Shown here: piece by piece, positions 44,290 to 57,500 of the stretch
How the letters are laid out: the number at the start of each line of letters is the position of its first letter
Numbering within the stretch: position 1 is the first letter of the stretch
From: Beroe ovata
Taxonomy: Eukaryota > Ctenophora > Nuda > Beroida > Beroidae
Direction: 5' to 3'
Length of the DNA stretch: 64,000 nucleotides
Assembly (NCBI GenBank): GCA_946803715.1
Contig: CAMPET010000049.1
Span: 81,143-145,142, forward strand
Notes under the pieces: model-generated
Database searches by the model: none
Told to the model about the DNA's origin: nothing
The model's input: only the letters and a program-made list of their open reading frames with translations
Translations under genes and position numbers: made by a program

Positions 44290-45420
44290 AATGGGATATT
44301 TTCATATTCCCGAACGATGTAAGTCATGCAATGGTTCAATCTCATACTCTTATAATTTCTGATTCTCATTCTCTTAAAATTTCTTTCTAGACGATAGTTT
44401 TTGAACTTCAACTCACCGATTCGCACAGTTCCGATGTATTCCTAGCATTTCGAATACTTTGAAACATGATTGATCTAGATATGATAAGATTAAGATAGAC
44501 TCTCCTTAATTCCCCCTGGAACTCTGGTTAACTTAAACTGTGGTATACCAGATATGACTATGAGGGTATTGATTTTTAATTTCATAACGTTTATCGCATC
44601 CATTTGAACGGTTTTATAGCAAGGTAACTGTAAGTTAATAATGCAGACCTGCATAAATTTTTTTCACATTCCCCTCCTCAATATTGCCACTGAAAGACCT
44701 TTCATCCTTTCTAAAATGCTCATTGGTTATAGCGGCTTCGACTGTGACAATTGTTGTGCCAACGTTCCTATATCCAGGGCATTTGCTTTTGAGAGGGCAC
44801 TTTATGATACAGACTATATGATTAACACGGATATGACCCCCACGTCATCTGAATCGGAGGAGCGGGCTGTTTCCTAATTATTGAATTTAAAGAATTTCAT
44901 AGTTGTTTTCATGATTATCAATGTTAAACTTCAGCATACTTAGCATGTTGAACTTCATGTATTTACTTTGTTAAGTAAGACGTGTTAAATAACTTAAGAC
45001 ATTGCGAAAAGGTTCTATCGCGAATCAATTCTAATATTAGAATAAGTGGTTCTGGTGGTAGTTGACTGTTCAAGGGACATTTATAGATTTATCAAACAAA
45101 ATGAACGAGAAGGCGGAAAACAAGCGAAAAATCAAAGAATATAAGAATACTTGAATTCGAAAACGAACTGAGACAACGTTGTACATCGCTGCATTACACG
45201 ACTCACGTAAGGTCAATTGTTGTCAAGCGATAAGTTGCAATCACATTCATTGTATCACATGGTGTCCGGTGACTGTCAATGATTGAAATCTTTCATATCA
45301 GATGATAATCGACGAATTGACAGGGAAAATTCTCAAAATTTATCATCTGCTGATGATCTTATGAATCTCAAGTGTCATAAGCCGCTAGAATCAGCTGCCA
45401 CAATCGGCATTCGAGGTTAA
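44290..45420. other. Intergenic, nothing recognised
   Basis: AT-rich unique sequence between the MITE/SGNH scrap and the satellite-like array. The open frame at 44641-44877 has no recognisable domain. Confidence 0.35.
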
Positions 45421-45429
45421 TAAATTTGC

Positions 45430-46500
45430 TCGGTTACTGATTTGATTAACCGATAAGCTAATTGAGCTTTTACCAATGAGCATATATAATAGTCATACAC
45501 CGGATTTAAAACATATAGTTCAAAATGAAATGTTCACGTTTCAGATTTTCAGATTCCATTTCCCGACTCGATCATGTCTCTAAATCTCGATCATGTTTCT
45601 AAATCTCGATTGAATTATTCACTCCAATTGAGACGTTAATTGACATGTCGTGATAGAATACTTGAGTGTGCTACAATTTATGATGGTAAATAAAGCCGCT
45701 ATTTCAAACAGTATCCGAGGTATAAGCGATAATTGGTTTAATTGACAAATTAACTAATTCGGCGATTCCAAACATCTTGTCCAGTTGATTGAGAAAAAGC
45801 GTTCATACTAATTTATCATATCCCGTCAAAATAAGAAACCTATCCCTCTTAGTTTCTGAGATATAATTGATTATCACATTAATTGGTCAATTAACTAATA
45901 AGGCAGGGATAGGAAAACGGACTAGTCGCATTTAAAACAAGAAGTTCATGCTATTATAGTATCGTATCACGTCCAAATAAAACATCTATCTCTCTTACTT
46001 TGTGAGATATAGTCGATAAATGTTTTGATTGGCCAATCAACTAATTAGGGTCTTGACAGATTTTTTCATATAGTTGGACAAAATGTTCGCGCTATAGTAT
46101 CATATTCCGTCAAAATAGAACATCTATCCCTCTAGTTTGTGAGATATAATTATAATAGATAATTACTTTAATTGACCAATTAACTAATTAGGCGGGGACA
46201 GGAAAACGGACTTTTCGCATTTAAAACAAGAAGTTGATGCTATAGTATCTTATCCCGTCAAAATAAAACATCATTCTCTTTTAGTTTTCGAGGTATGTTC
46301 GATAATTACTTTAATTGGCCAATTAACTAATTAGGTGATGAAATATGAACGAAGTTATCGTGTCTGAAGCAAAGAGTTTGTGCAATAGTATCATATGCCG
46401 TCAAAATGAAACTTCTACATCTCTTAGTTTTTTAGCTATAGTCGATAATTACTTTAATTGGCCAATTAATTAATTGAGGGTTTGACAGAATATTTTTTAA
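45430..46500. repeat. Satellite-like array, ~145-bp monomer
   Basis: The string ttaattggccaattaactaattagg and variants recurs near 45735, 45885, 46030, 46170, 46315 and 46460, a regular spacing of about 145 bases. Each is followed by a related block (gacaggaaaacggact, catttaaaacaagaagttga, atcccgtcaaaataaaacat, ctcttagtttgtgagatata). Divergence between monomers is substantial, so the array is old. Each monomer core is itself palindromic (taattggccaatta). Confidence 0.75.
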
Positions 46501-46598
46501 TATAGCCTAGTGCACACTCCTCATTCTAAGCTTTCATATGACGTTTCGATCATGTCTCTATCTTTTATGGTTCTCGAGTTTACTCAATTACAAAATCG

Positions 46599-46622
46599 GT
46601 CGTCGTCGTCGTCGTCGTCGTC
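46599..46622. repeat. (GTC)8 trinucleotide repeat
   Basis: Perfect gtc repeat marking the left end of a conserved-looking block (46623-46860) that contains aaaaacggctggacggatttgaatgaaatttt and ends tagggctggcaaacgcg. The block may be a non-autonomous rolling-circle (Helitron-like) element; that reading is tentative. Confidence 0.7.
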
Positions 46623-47311
46623 AGGTACGGTCCATAACACTAATTTTTGAAGTTTTGATTATTTTTCGCTATTTTATTCTGGAAAAACGGCTGGACGGAT
46701 TTGAATGAAATTTTCAGGGTTCGTTTATATTGACATGGAGACGAGCTGTGCAAAATTTCAAGGTAAACAGACTTCATTAACATGGTTTAATAATGGCGTG
46801 AAAATCGCCATTTTAGCGATTTGATATATTTTTATATATTAGGGCTGGCAAACGCGTTTTTGAAAACACGCTGAANCGCGAACAGAAACAACCAAATCTT
46901 ATTTGGTTTTGGGAAAAATAATTATTTACTAGTTGTGCAAGTTCTTCCTAAATTAAGTTTAGCACAGTGACGATGTTGAATTTGATGAATGTGCATTTGG
47001 CATTGGTATTTGATCACGCCACCCCTCCACATCCAGTTCCAGTTAAGTGCGACTGCATAAAAATGTCACTATTGTATTTGTTTGGTTTAGTCTAACAGCA
47101 GTAACTCTGTCGATGAATTTCAAATCTCATGTACAATGTAGATAAAATCTAATTCTATGCAATGCATAGTATGCATTTGCACGATCAATTATTTTGTATT
47201 TATCATCATTTTGTGTACGAAATAGTTTCGACCTTCGATAGTTGAAGTTCGATGAAGGCGCTCAAGACGGAGAATGGAGCTGGAGACCGAGAAGCAGAAG
47301 TCAGATAAAAT

Positions 47312-47379
47312 TTGCCGGATGTCCACTGTTTCTTGCGCGCGCCTCGCGCAAGAAACAGTGGATTGATAACATCCGGCAA
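47312..47379. repeat. Foldback palindrome 1
   Basis: Inverted repeat around a cgcgcgcctcgcg centre: the left arm runs ttgccggatgtccactgttt and on into cttgcgcg, and the right arm carries agaaacagtggattgataac and catccggcaa. The last string recurs in partial form near 62205-62250. Confidence 0.8.
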
Positions 47380-47451
47380 TTCAGTTTCAATTTCACTTTC
47401 AGTACATACACACTAACATATTGGTTGTCGTTGTCAGATGTTACCTGACCT

Positions 47452-47518
47452 GTTTCTCGCGCGCCTTCATCGAAGGCCGAAACATTTCGGCCTTCGATGA
47501 AGGCGCGCGCGAGAAACT
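47452..47518. repeat. Foldback palindrome 2
   Basis: Near-perfect inverted repeat of ~33-base arms (gtttctcgcgcgccttcatc ... with its complement) around an aca centre. The inner arm cttcgatgaaggc is shared with the flank at 47250 and with palindrome 3. Confidence 0.85.
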
Positions 47519-47639
47519 GAGGTGCAGATAAAATCTGACAAGGTTGTCGGTGATAAGGATCTGATAGTGATACTGATTGCCGGTCCGCCGGAGCAGTGAG
47601 CACCTGTTGGAAAATTCAAAATTTGTTCCCGGGCCGCGC

Positions 47640-47880
47640 TGCGTGGCCCAAATAGTAATAGTAATACTCCGCGCGCGCTGCGCGTCTCCGTTTCTACTTC
47701 TAGTTCAACGACTTTTTAGTTCACAATCACTGAGTAGAACAGGGGCGCGCAACGTGTGCACACGCAAATTCAAAATTATTCTCAGACACTGACAGCTCGC
47801 GTCAGCTCAGCTGGGCCTAACAATCTAGCATCGCCAGGCAAGTCACAAATTGAAATACACAGTAAAATCGGGGCCGGGGC
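47640..47880. repeat. Dispersed GC-rich repeat cluster, copy 3
   Basis: Third copy of the ~100-base unit (aatactccgcgcgcgctgcg ... cactgagtagaacaggggcg ... cgtgtgcac at 47662-47762). It is followed by the aaattattctcagaca and gggccta...agcatcgcc...aggcaa strings that also follow the 19-kb copy. Confidence 0.75.
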
Positions 47881-47883
47881 GCG

Positions 47884-48075
47884 CAATGTCTGTCGAGGAT
47901 TTCATTGCCTATTTCATATTTGCCTGTTTCGGCCTTCGATGGCCGATGTCACTGTCAGATGTACTGCACTACTGCACACATTTGACTCAAATGTGTGCAG
48001 TAGTGCAGTACATCTGACATCGGCCATCGAAGACCGAAACAGGCAAATAGGCAATGAAATTCTCGACAGACATTG
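47884..48075. repeat. Foldback palindrome 3, ~190 bp
   Basis: Two arms of ~90-100 bases meet at 47985/47986 with almost no spacer. The left runs caatgtctgtcgaggatttc through ctgtttcggccttcgatggc, gtcagatgtactgcactact and gcacacatttga; the right is its reverse complement with a short gap. The outer end aatgaaattctcgacag matches the dispersed family at 18.97 and 32.24-32.59 kb. Confidence 0.9.
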
Positions 48076-48566
48076 AGTATTTACATTGCGATTTACATGA
48101 CAGGACAAGAAGTAAAGAAGTTTTCCATTTTTTCCATATTCAAATGAACTTGTAGAACTTGTACAATGTAGGAAACAACATAGTCAACTGTAGTGCATAC
48201 TGTATACAATAGAGATCGTCTTACTTATATACGGATACCAGTTTGACTCAATGTTTAACTTTAAGGAGATCTAATTCAAACTATTCCTACGAGTCGAAGA
48301 ACTATGAGCCTGACAGGGACTTGAGTCCAGATTTGTAGGAGTTTTCCCTACCGTCGGCGTCGAGCAATTTATTATTCCTTGCCAGGGATAAAATCCCGCC
48401 AGCGAGGGCAGGGAGTAATCAACAAGTACAAAGTCCTGACAAAAACGTGTTTCTCACTTGCCCCAGACTTGTCAGTGTCACAACACAGAGCCACATGCTA
48501 CAAAATAATTCATCCAAACGAACAAATACAAATAACCCCACAGTCATTTGAGAGACACGAAGTGTG

Positions 48567-51500
48567 CTACACAGGGTTGTTTGAGGAACTGCTGGGGTAG
48601 GATTTGGTCATGTCCGAACCCTGCTGCTGTGATCGCTGCTGCTGACTCATCTGTGAGTGTAGTGATCGGGTCATCATGTCCTCGGGACGTTCTTCCTGCA
48701 TCTTTAATCGGGAGTGGAGCTGAGGGGAGAGAGTTAGTCAGTACCCGAGAGAGTTAGTCGATGATTTGGGATGCATATTATCATGTGAAACACAGATATT
48801 GTTTAGTTATCATTACCGAGTGAAGGTAAAGGGCACTGGAGCTAAGATCGGAGGACTTCGCGACATCCCGATACTCTTTTCTCACATTGGGCCACGACAC
48901 ATCCATCGTCTCCGAGCCGCCTGAAGATAATGTGGTAGGAAGCAACGCGCTAAATGCAAATCAATGTATTCAATTCAGTCACATTCATTGACCAGTGGAT
49001 CGACACACCCTGAATGCACCCCCTGAATGCACCCATGTGTATCAAATGGACACGCCTTGTCCACTTGTTGCCCCGTAGATGCACCCGTACACTATTTGCT
49101 TATATGTACCGATCAATGTCCCTTACCTTGACTGAGACTGCTAGTTGCTGCCCATTGCGAGTGTTCAAGCTGAGGTGAAGCTGATACGAACATTGACGCG
49201 TCCAATGTGCTCATGCTCATAAAGTTCGTGGAATTCATCTGTTGATCAAGGGACATGGGGCTAGCTAGTCTGATCTGTGATATAGCGGAAAGAGACAGGC
49301 CAGATCTCAGCGGAGGTCGGGTTGAGGCTTGGTTTAGAGAGGTCGCATCCTGACTCCTAAACAAGGGTCTCTCGGTCGCATGGTCAGTTGACGAGTAGGT
49401 CGGAACAGACTCTGTCATTGTATACGGTCGCCTGCTCTCTCTGTAACTCTGCTCCATTTGCGAGTACTGTCCCTCGAATATGTAACGTTTCTGTGCGAGG
49501 CTTGTCTGCATCTCATGTGGAGGTTGCATATCGTCCTGAGTGTCGTCTATCGTGTCGTCAGATGACGCGCACGTGACTTCCTCCTGCTCTGCTAGCAACG
49601 CGGCATTAGTGGCACGTGACTCACACATGTCACGTGACTCACGCATATCACGTGACTCCTCAGTCAGGGTAGGAGTGGAGACGGTGGGTTCAGGAGGAGA
49701 GAAATGGGGGACGTTCATGGAGGCTAACATGGGAGTTGGCGAGTGCTGAATGAGACTGCCACGCATACTTTGCGCCATACTTTGCGCCATACTCGCCATC
49801 ATGCTCTGAGAGGCCACCTCCCCGTCTTGTTTAGCTGAGGAATACAGGGCGTTGTCAAGTGTGACCTAGCAACAGTTGTTATTGACAACTGATGTTATGC
49901 CATATAAAATCATTACCTAGAGCTTTTATGGTGCTGATGTACATAGCCTCACTCTCGTGGGGTTTCCACGCTGGATTCCTGATACTGAAGTTGATGAGAG
50001 ATAGCTCTGTCTTGCCGTGATTTGCTTGTTCCCCTTGTGTGCCTGATGTCATTCCAAATGACATCCAGTCAGGGTTGCCGTGTCTCTTGATATCCATTTG
50101 TGAGAATGAACACACGTCACCAACACCTGGGGGCAAGTCAACGCTGAAACCTACTGAGCGTGACGAGGTGTTCATTTCTTGTTATTAAGACAGATAAGAT
50201 TCATAACTCTGTGCGCACAGAGACCATAGTTCAATGTTTCTGTTTCTTGATTTCTCACCAACAATGTTGACAGTATAGTTCCTGAGGAAATCGACGAAGT
50301 CCAGAGCTCTGAGTCGTATATTGAAGTACAAAATGAACGGTGTGATGAGGGGTGATAACAGTTCTTCAGCGAGATAAACACCTGCGGGAGGGAGATGAAC
50401 AGGGAGCAACTGATGGTCAGTATATCAGTCACTATGATACTCAAATAGTACAGGGTGTGTCGGGTGTGTCATAAAAAAGTGAACAGAAGTTAAGGTCCAT
50501 ATGTCAGCTTTTGTTCCAGATGAAATTTGGAGGAGTGGTAGGTATCAGCCATACGTTTTTCCCACAAAAATTTCTTGGTCCCAGCTCAAAAGATGCTTGA
50601 GTTATCAGCAAAATACCGACTTATCCGTTTTTGTGCATTTATAAAACTGTCTATTATAACTCCGATCCTGTTTAAAGTTTCACAATGAAATTTACCTCGT
50701 AGATAGACATCACTATGCTCAAAACATTTCAAGTATCTAACTCAAAAATGACGGGGGAATTGGCAAAAAACAGAAGTGCTTTTTCAACCCCATTCATCGA
50801 GAACGCACGATCTGTGCATCTAAAATGAATGCGGACTTCAACATAACAATCCCCAACTATTTGAAAACAAATCCTGAAAATTTCATCGAGTTATCACAAA
50901 AAACGTCGGAGATATCCAAGTTTTTGTAGAGCACATACACATAGATGCGGATGTTTCTTTCTGTCCACTTATTTTTGACACACCCTGTACAATGGCGAAG
51001 CGTGACTCGTGTGTGATACGTACCCTTGAAAACGAACATCTGAGAGAATTGCTGTCTAACGCGGGGCAGATGAGCTGCGTTTATCCAAGAGTCAGGCTGG
51101 TAGTGCGTATGTTGGAGAACCTCTTTCATCAACACATCCGGGCAGAATATTTGGTTCTGGGGGATAATAGGGGTGAGAATTATCGGCTAGTACATAATAT
51201 AGGGATTTAGGGAGGAGGAATTTGTGATAACGGGTCACAAAAGTGGGCAATCGGCAACTGCAAGGAGCATTACTTCGAGTAACGCACATATCTGGATAGT
51301 GCCACTACTATAATAATAGTGAGGTGAATTGAATATCCCCATTGGGTAATGTCACACTCACTGCATCAGGAATAACAGAACGGCACACCGACACAGTGAT
51401 ACCGAGTACAGTGATAGCTAGGGGTACGTTATCTGCAAACAGCAGCTCCTCTTTTACCAGGGTTAGGATCACCAGAGCGAGCAATATAGCTCCTGCAAAG

Positions 51501-54500
51501 AATCCAACATTCCTGAGGGGAATTCATTCAGCAGTGACACCAGTGCGTGGCAGCAAGTCCCAGTACAGTGGATTATCCACTGTCATGCGAATAGTCGTCA
51601 AATAGTGATACTCACTTGGCAATAATGACCATCATTGGAGAGGTGAATAGGTTAAGGTACTTGTTAGCAGGGATGTAAGCTCGTTTCAAACGAGAATCAA
51701 ACTCGTGATTCAGCTCATTATAGTGTCGCAGGAAGTATCTTGCGTAGAGTGACCACATCCTCACGCCAAGGAATCCAGGCTCTCGTTTGACCAGCTGAAA
51801 ATGATGTTTACATGGTGATTAGCCGCCATTAGAGATCGATAACGACAGTAAGTACACCGATAATGATCATGTGACCAGTGAATAAATAATCTATGCGACC
51901 TATGCGCAGTACGCGGTGAACGCTACATCATCATCCACACATGGAAAATAGCGACTGGAGCTACCCCTAACGACATAGGCACGACCTTTAAGAGAAATCA
52001 AAGACTCGGACTAAGAGCTATGGTCCCCAGCCTGAACCCCAAAGCCCAAAAATCAGTCTCCTCTTGCTACCACAATTCCTTCGGAGCAGCCCTCCTCTGG
52101 AATATTCTCCCCAAATGTGTTAACGAACAAACCACCCTTGCTGGATTCAAGGTGCAGGTGGCACTGGGGAAATTCCTTGACAGCTTTCCTGACACCCCTC
52201 TCACTTCTGGAAATACTGCTGTGAACAGCAACTTCGGACTTCCTTCTTGAATGGAATATTCAAAGATGTTCCAGCAGGCTTGGAAGACTCGCATGTTGAC
52301 GTCGTCCACCTTGGATCTCAGCTAAACAGACTCCAAAAGTACTCCAAAGGTAAAGGTACCCATTTTCTTTCCCCTTCCCCCTTTTCCTTTCTCTAGATAT
52401 GATGAGACATTGCAGCTGTAATTCGACCGCGATCTGTTTGATTCTGTTCAATTCTGTTTAATACATAATACACTACACAAATTAATGAAAGTCAGACAAC
52501 CAGGCAAGCACTATTTTATGTGCATATTTGAAGAAATGGCCGAATGTTGACCAAGTGCTCCTTCATAATATCATTGTTTCAAATATCAATAAGCACGTTT
52601 GGATCGTGAATTGTGATCACAGGTGGATTGTGAATTGCGATCACAGGTCATGTTAAGCTGTCGTTCTGAAGTTACGCCCTGTTGTCGTTTCCAATTGGTA
52701 GTGTATCACGTCCACTTGACGGGTTGTCTAGTATATTGTCCCATATTGATAGGCCGTTTCTTTTTCTGCCGGAATTAATGAAAATTACCAATGTCAGGAT
52801 GGTGGGATATCGAAAACCGTTGGGAATCACGATTATCCTCTCCATTATTTTGATTTCGATGAGAGTAATTTTCCTTTATATCAGGCCGATATACGAACTC
52901 TCAGATTATCAGAGAACCCTCTGCGCTCATGATAAGCGCCTGCTCACTGCTCTTAGAAATGTGGACATTGATACACAGACGGACTCTGTGCTGTTAGAGA
53001 AGATGTTTTACACCTATCTGTCGCAACCCTTCAATTCAGCGTGCAATGCTGTGAAGAGCTTCGGTGGCAAAATGTACTTCAAGCAATGTGTAATCACTCA
53101 AGATGGTCACAAGTACGTGTGTTTGGATGACTTGCTTCCCGACATCAAGTCTGGAGAGTGCCTGGTCTACTCCTTCGGAATCAGAGATGACTGGTCCTTT
53201 GAAGATGATATGGACAGCATTGGCTGTACAGTGTATGCGTTTGATATGACTGTCGACTTTCCAAAACACAGGGGAAATCGCATAACTTTCGAGAAAATAG
53301 GTGTAGCAGACGTTACAAATGAAACAGCTCGTCTCTACTCTCTGACAGAGATCCTTGCAAGGAACGGGCACACCAACACCAAGATCTCATATCTGAAATT
53401 TGACATAGAGGGATGGGAAATACCTGGAATACCGGCCTGGTTTGCGAGTGGAGCTCTGGACAACGTGCAACAACTCGGATTTGAGATTCACACCACTGAT
53501 CCGGGTCTGGCAGCTGCCATGTTCAAATCCATGCGCGAGCTGACATTGAAGGGAGACTTCCGTCTCATTGTCAACGATGCAAACAGGATATGGGCCAAGT
53601 GTTTTAAGCGGTATGGAGACAGTCCATATTTCATGTATTCGGAACTAGTAATGAAGCGTGTAAACCACAACCATTGTGACAAAAACTAGCGGCCGTTGCG
53701 ATAAGACGAACAATAAACACGCACCCGAGCTCGAAGTGATTTTCTGTGTAGTACACAAATAAAACACAGTTATTGGGCTGTCTTTACTTTAAGTTTCTGT
53801 GTAGTATGTGTAAACTAGTTCAGTATAAACCATCATTACTAGTGTAGGGGAGTTATATGATCTTATTCACGAAAACGTGAATTCTTCACTTGCTGATAAG
53901 TATATCTGGCGTTGTATTCTCCACGGTTTACCTACTCGGTAATTTAAACGAGTTTAGCGTACTGTCTTTACGCGCGACGCGCGGATATCAAACTTGCTGC
54001 TTAAAATCAAACTTTATACGATTGTCTTGCAATGCGGCGTACAGAGATAGTAAAATTCTCACGGGTATTTGGTACAAGTGGCAATAAACGCGCTCATGTG
54101 ACCAATTGCCTGCATAGAACACTGTCAAACCTAGTATACACACGGCTTCTCAGAGTGTATACTATATAGGTATCATGACAGTATTCTTAAATTAACATGA
54201 AAACACCATCCTTTTCCTCTCTGAACAGAAAGTCAATCCCCTGTTTTGTGTATGATTTTAATTCAGCTTACAGAGTGTTCATCTTTTTACAAGTCAAATG
54301 AAATTCAAATCTGTTTAACTGAAACAGAGAAGACGATCGCCTTCCCAGAAGTCAATGTAACCGATATCAAAATGTGGTGTCAAAGAAACTGGTGTCAAGG
54401 AGAGTGGTGTCAGAAGAGAAAGTGCTGTCAAGGTAACTGGTGTCACGAGGAGAAGTGCTGTCAAGGAAACCTGTGTCAAGAGGAGTGCTGTCAAGAGATA

Positions 54501-57500
54501 AGTGCTGTCAAGGAAAGTGGTGTCAGCGAAAACTGGTATCAAGGAATTTGGTATCTAGACAGTTTCAAAAAAGGAAAAGTGGTGTGAAGAGGAATGGTGT
54601 CAAGAGATGGGTGTCAGGGAAAACTGGTGTCAAGGAAATTGATGTCTAGACATTTTCAAGAAAGTGGTGTCAAGAAAAAGCGCGGCAAAGGAAACTGGTG
54701 TCAGTGAAAATGATATCAGGAGGAAAGAGTGCTGTCAAGGGAACCAATGTCTAAAGAAGTGGTGCTAAAAGATAAGTGCTGTAAAGCGAACTGGTGTCAG
54801 GAAAGTTGTGACTGGTGTCAAGAGGAAAGGGCTAACAAGAAGACTGGTGTCAGGGAAAGTGGTGTCACTAGGGTAAGTGTCAAAAAGTGATGTCAGGAAG
54901 GAAAGTGGTGTCAAGAAAACTTGTTCAACGAGGAGAAGAACTGTCAAGGAAAACAGTGTAAAGAAAAGTGGTGTCAAGAGATAAGTTCTGTCGAGGAAAG
55001 TGGTGTCAGGGTGAAGTGTTGTGAAGGAAAGTGGTGTCAGGAGGGGAAGTGCTGTCAAGGAAATTGGTGTCGAGACAGTTTCAAGAAAGTGGTGTCAAGA
55101 GAAAAAGCGCGGTCAAGGAAACTGGTGTCAGTGAAAATAATATAAGGAGGGAAGAGTGCTGTCAAGGGAACAAGTGTCAGTAAGAGTGATGTCAGTAGAG
55201 GGATTGCTGTCAGGGACACTGGTGTCAGGAAAAGTTGTTCTAGAAGCGGAGTGCTGTCAAGAAAACTGGTGCCACAAGGAGGAGTGGTGTCAAGTGATGG
55301 GTGCTGTCAAGGAAACGGGTGTCAGTAAGAGTGATGTCAGGGAAAGTGGTGTCACTAGGGTAAGTGTCAAAAAGTGGTGTCAGGAAGGAAAGTGGTGTCA
55401 AGAAAACTGGTTCAACGAGGAGAAGAACTGTCAAGGAAAACAGCGTAAAGAAAAGTGGTGTCAAGAGATAAGTTCTGTCAAGGAAAATGGTATCAGGGGG
55501 AAAGTGGTGTCAAGGAAACTGGTTCAACGAGGAGAAGTGCTGTCAAGGAAAACAGTGTAAAGAAAAGTGGTGTCAAGAGATAAGTTCTGTCAAGGAAAGT
55601 GGTGTCAGGGGAAGTGCTGTCAAGGAAACTGGTTTCACGAGGAGAAGTGCTGTCAAGGAAATTGGTGTCAAGACAGTTTCAAGAAAGTGGTATCAAGAGA
55701 TGTGTGCTGTCAAGGGAACTGGTGTCAGCGAAAACTGGTGTCATGGAAATCGGTATCTAGTCAGCTTCGAGAAAGTGGTGTCAAGAGAAAAAGCGCGGTC
55801 AAGGAAACTGATGTCAGTGAAAATGATATCAGGAGGAAAGAGTGCTGTCAAGGGAACCGGTGTCAGTGAGTGTAATGTCAGGAGGAAGTGCTGTCAAGGG
55901 AACTGGTGTCAGGAAATGTGGTGTCAGTAGAGGGGGTGCTGTCAGGGACACTGGCGTCAGGAAGAGTTTTTCTAGAAGCAGAGTGCTGTCAAGGAAACTG
56001 GTGCCACGAGGAGGAGTGGTGTCAAGAGAAATGGTGTCAAGAAATGAGTGCTCTCAAGGAAACGGGTGTCAGGAAAAACTGGTGTCAAGGAAATTGATGT
56101 CCAGACAGTTTCAAGAAAGTGGTGTCAAGAAAAAGCGCAGCCAAGGAAACTGGTGTCAGTGAAAAGGATGTCAGGAGGAAAGAGTGCTGACAAGGAAACC
56201 AGTGTCTAAAGAAGTGGTGCAAAAAGTGAGTGCTGTCAAGGGAACTGGTGCCATGGAAAGTGTTCTCAGGAGCAGAGCGCAGTAAAGCGAACAGGTGTCA
56301 GGAAAGTTGTGACTGGTGTCAAGAGAAAAAGGGCTGTTAAGAAGACTGGTGTCAGTGAAAAGGATGTCAGGAGGCAAGAGTGCTGGCAAGGAAACCAGTG
56401 TCCAAAGAAGTGGTGCAAAAAGTGAGTGCTGTCAAGGGAACTGGTGCCATGGAAAGTGTTCTCAGGAGCAGAGCGCTGTAAAGGAAACAGGTGTCAGGAA
56501 AGTTGTGACTGGTGTCAAGAGAAAAAGGGCTAACAAGAAGACTGGTGTCAGGGAAAGTGGTGTCACTAGGGTAAGTGTCAAAAAGTGGTGTCAGAAAGGA
56601 AAGTGGTGTCAAGAAAACTGGTTCAACGAGGAGAAATGCTGTCAAGAGAAACAGTGTAAAGAAAAGTGTTGTCAAGAAATAAGTTCTGTCAAGGAAAGTG
56701 CTGTCAAGGAAAGTGCTGTCAGGGGGAAGTGCTGTCCAGGAAACTGGTTTCACGAGGAGAAGTACTGTCAAGGAAATTGGTGTCAAGACAGTTTCAAGAA
56801 AGTAGTGTCAAGGGAACTGGTGTCACCGGAAACTGGTGTCGACGAAATCGGTATCTAGACAGTTTCGAGAAAGTGGTGTCAAGAGAAAAAGCGCGGTCAA
56901 GGAAACTGGTGTCAGTGAAAATGATATCAGGAGGAAAGAGTGCTGTCAAGGGAACTGGTGTCAGGAAAAGTGGTGTCAAGAGGAATGGTGTCAAGAGATG
57001 GGTGTCAGGGAAACTGGTGTCAAGGAAATTGATGTCTAGACAGTTTTAAGAAAGTAGTGTCAAGCAAAAGCGCGGCGAAGGAAACTGGTGTCAGAGAAAA
57101 GGATGACAGGAGAAAAGAGTGCTGTCAAGGAAACCAATGTCTAAAGAAGTGGTGCTAAAAGATTAGTGCTGTCAAGGAAACTGGTGCCATGGAAAGTGTT
57201 CTCAGGAGCAGAGCGCTGTAAAGCGAACAGGTGTCAGGAAAGTTGTGACTGGTGTCAAGAGAAAAAGGGCTAACAAGAAGACTGGTGTCAGGGAAAGTGG
57301 TGTCACTAGGGTAAGTGTCAAACTGGTGTCGAGGAAATCGGCATCTAGACAGTTTCGAGAAAGTGGTGTCAAGAGAAAAAGCGTGGTCAAGGAAACTGTT
57401 GTCAGTGAAAATGATATCAGGAGGAAAGAGTGCTGTCAAGGGATCTGGTGTCAGTGAGTGTGATGTCAGGAGTAAGTGCTGTCAAGGGAACTGGTGTCAG

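Noticed and set aside
44641-44877. 78-codon plus-strand frame with several cysteines
   Set aside because: No signal peptide, no recognisable domain and no splice context; could be a fragment but cannot be supported.
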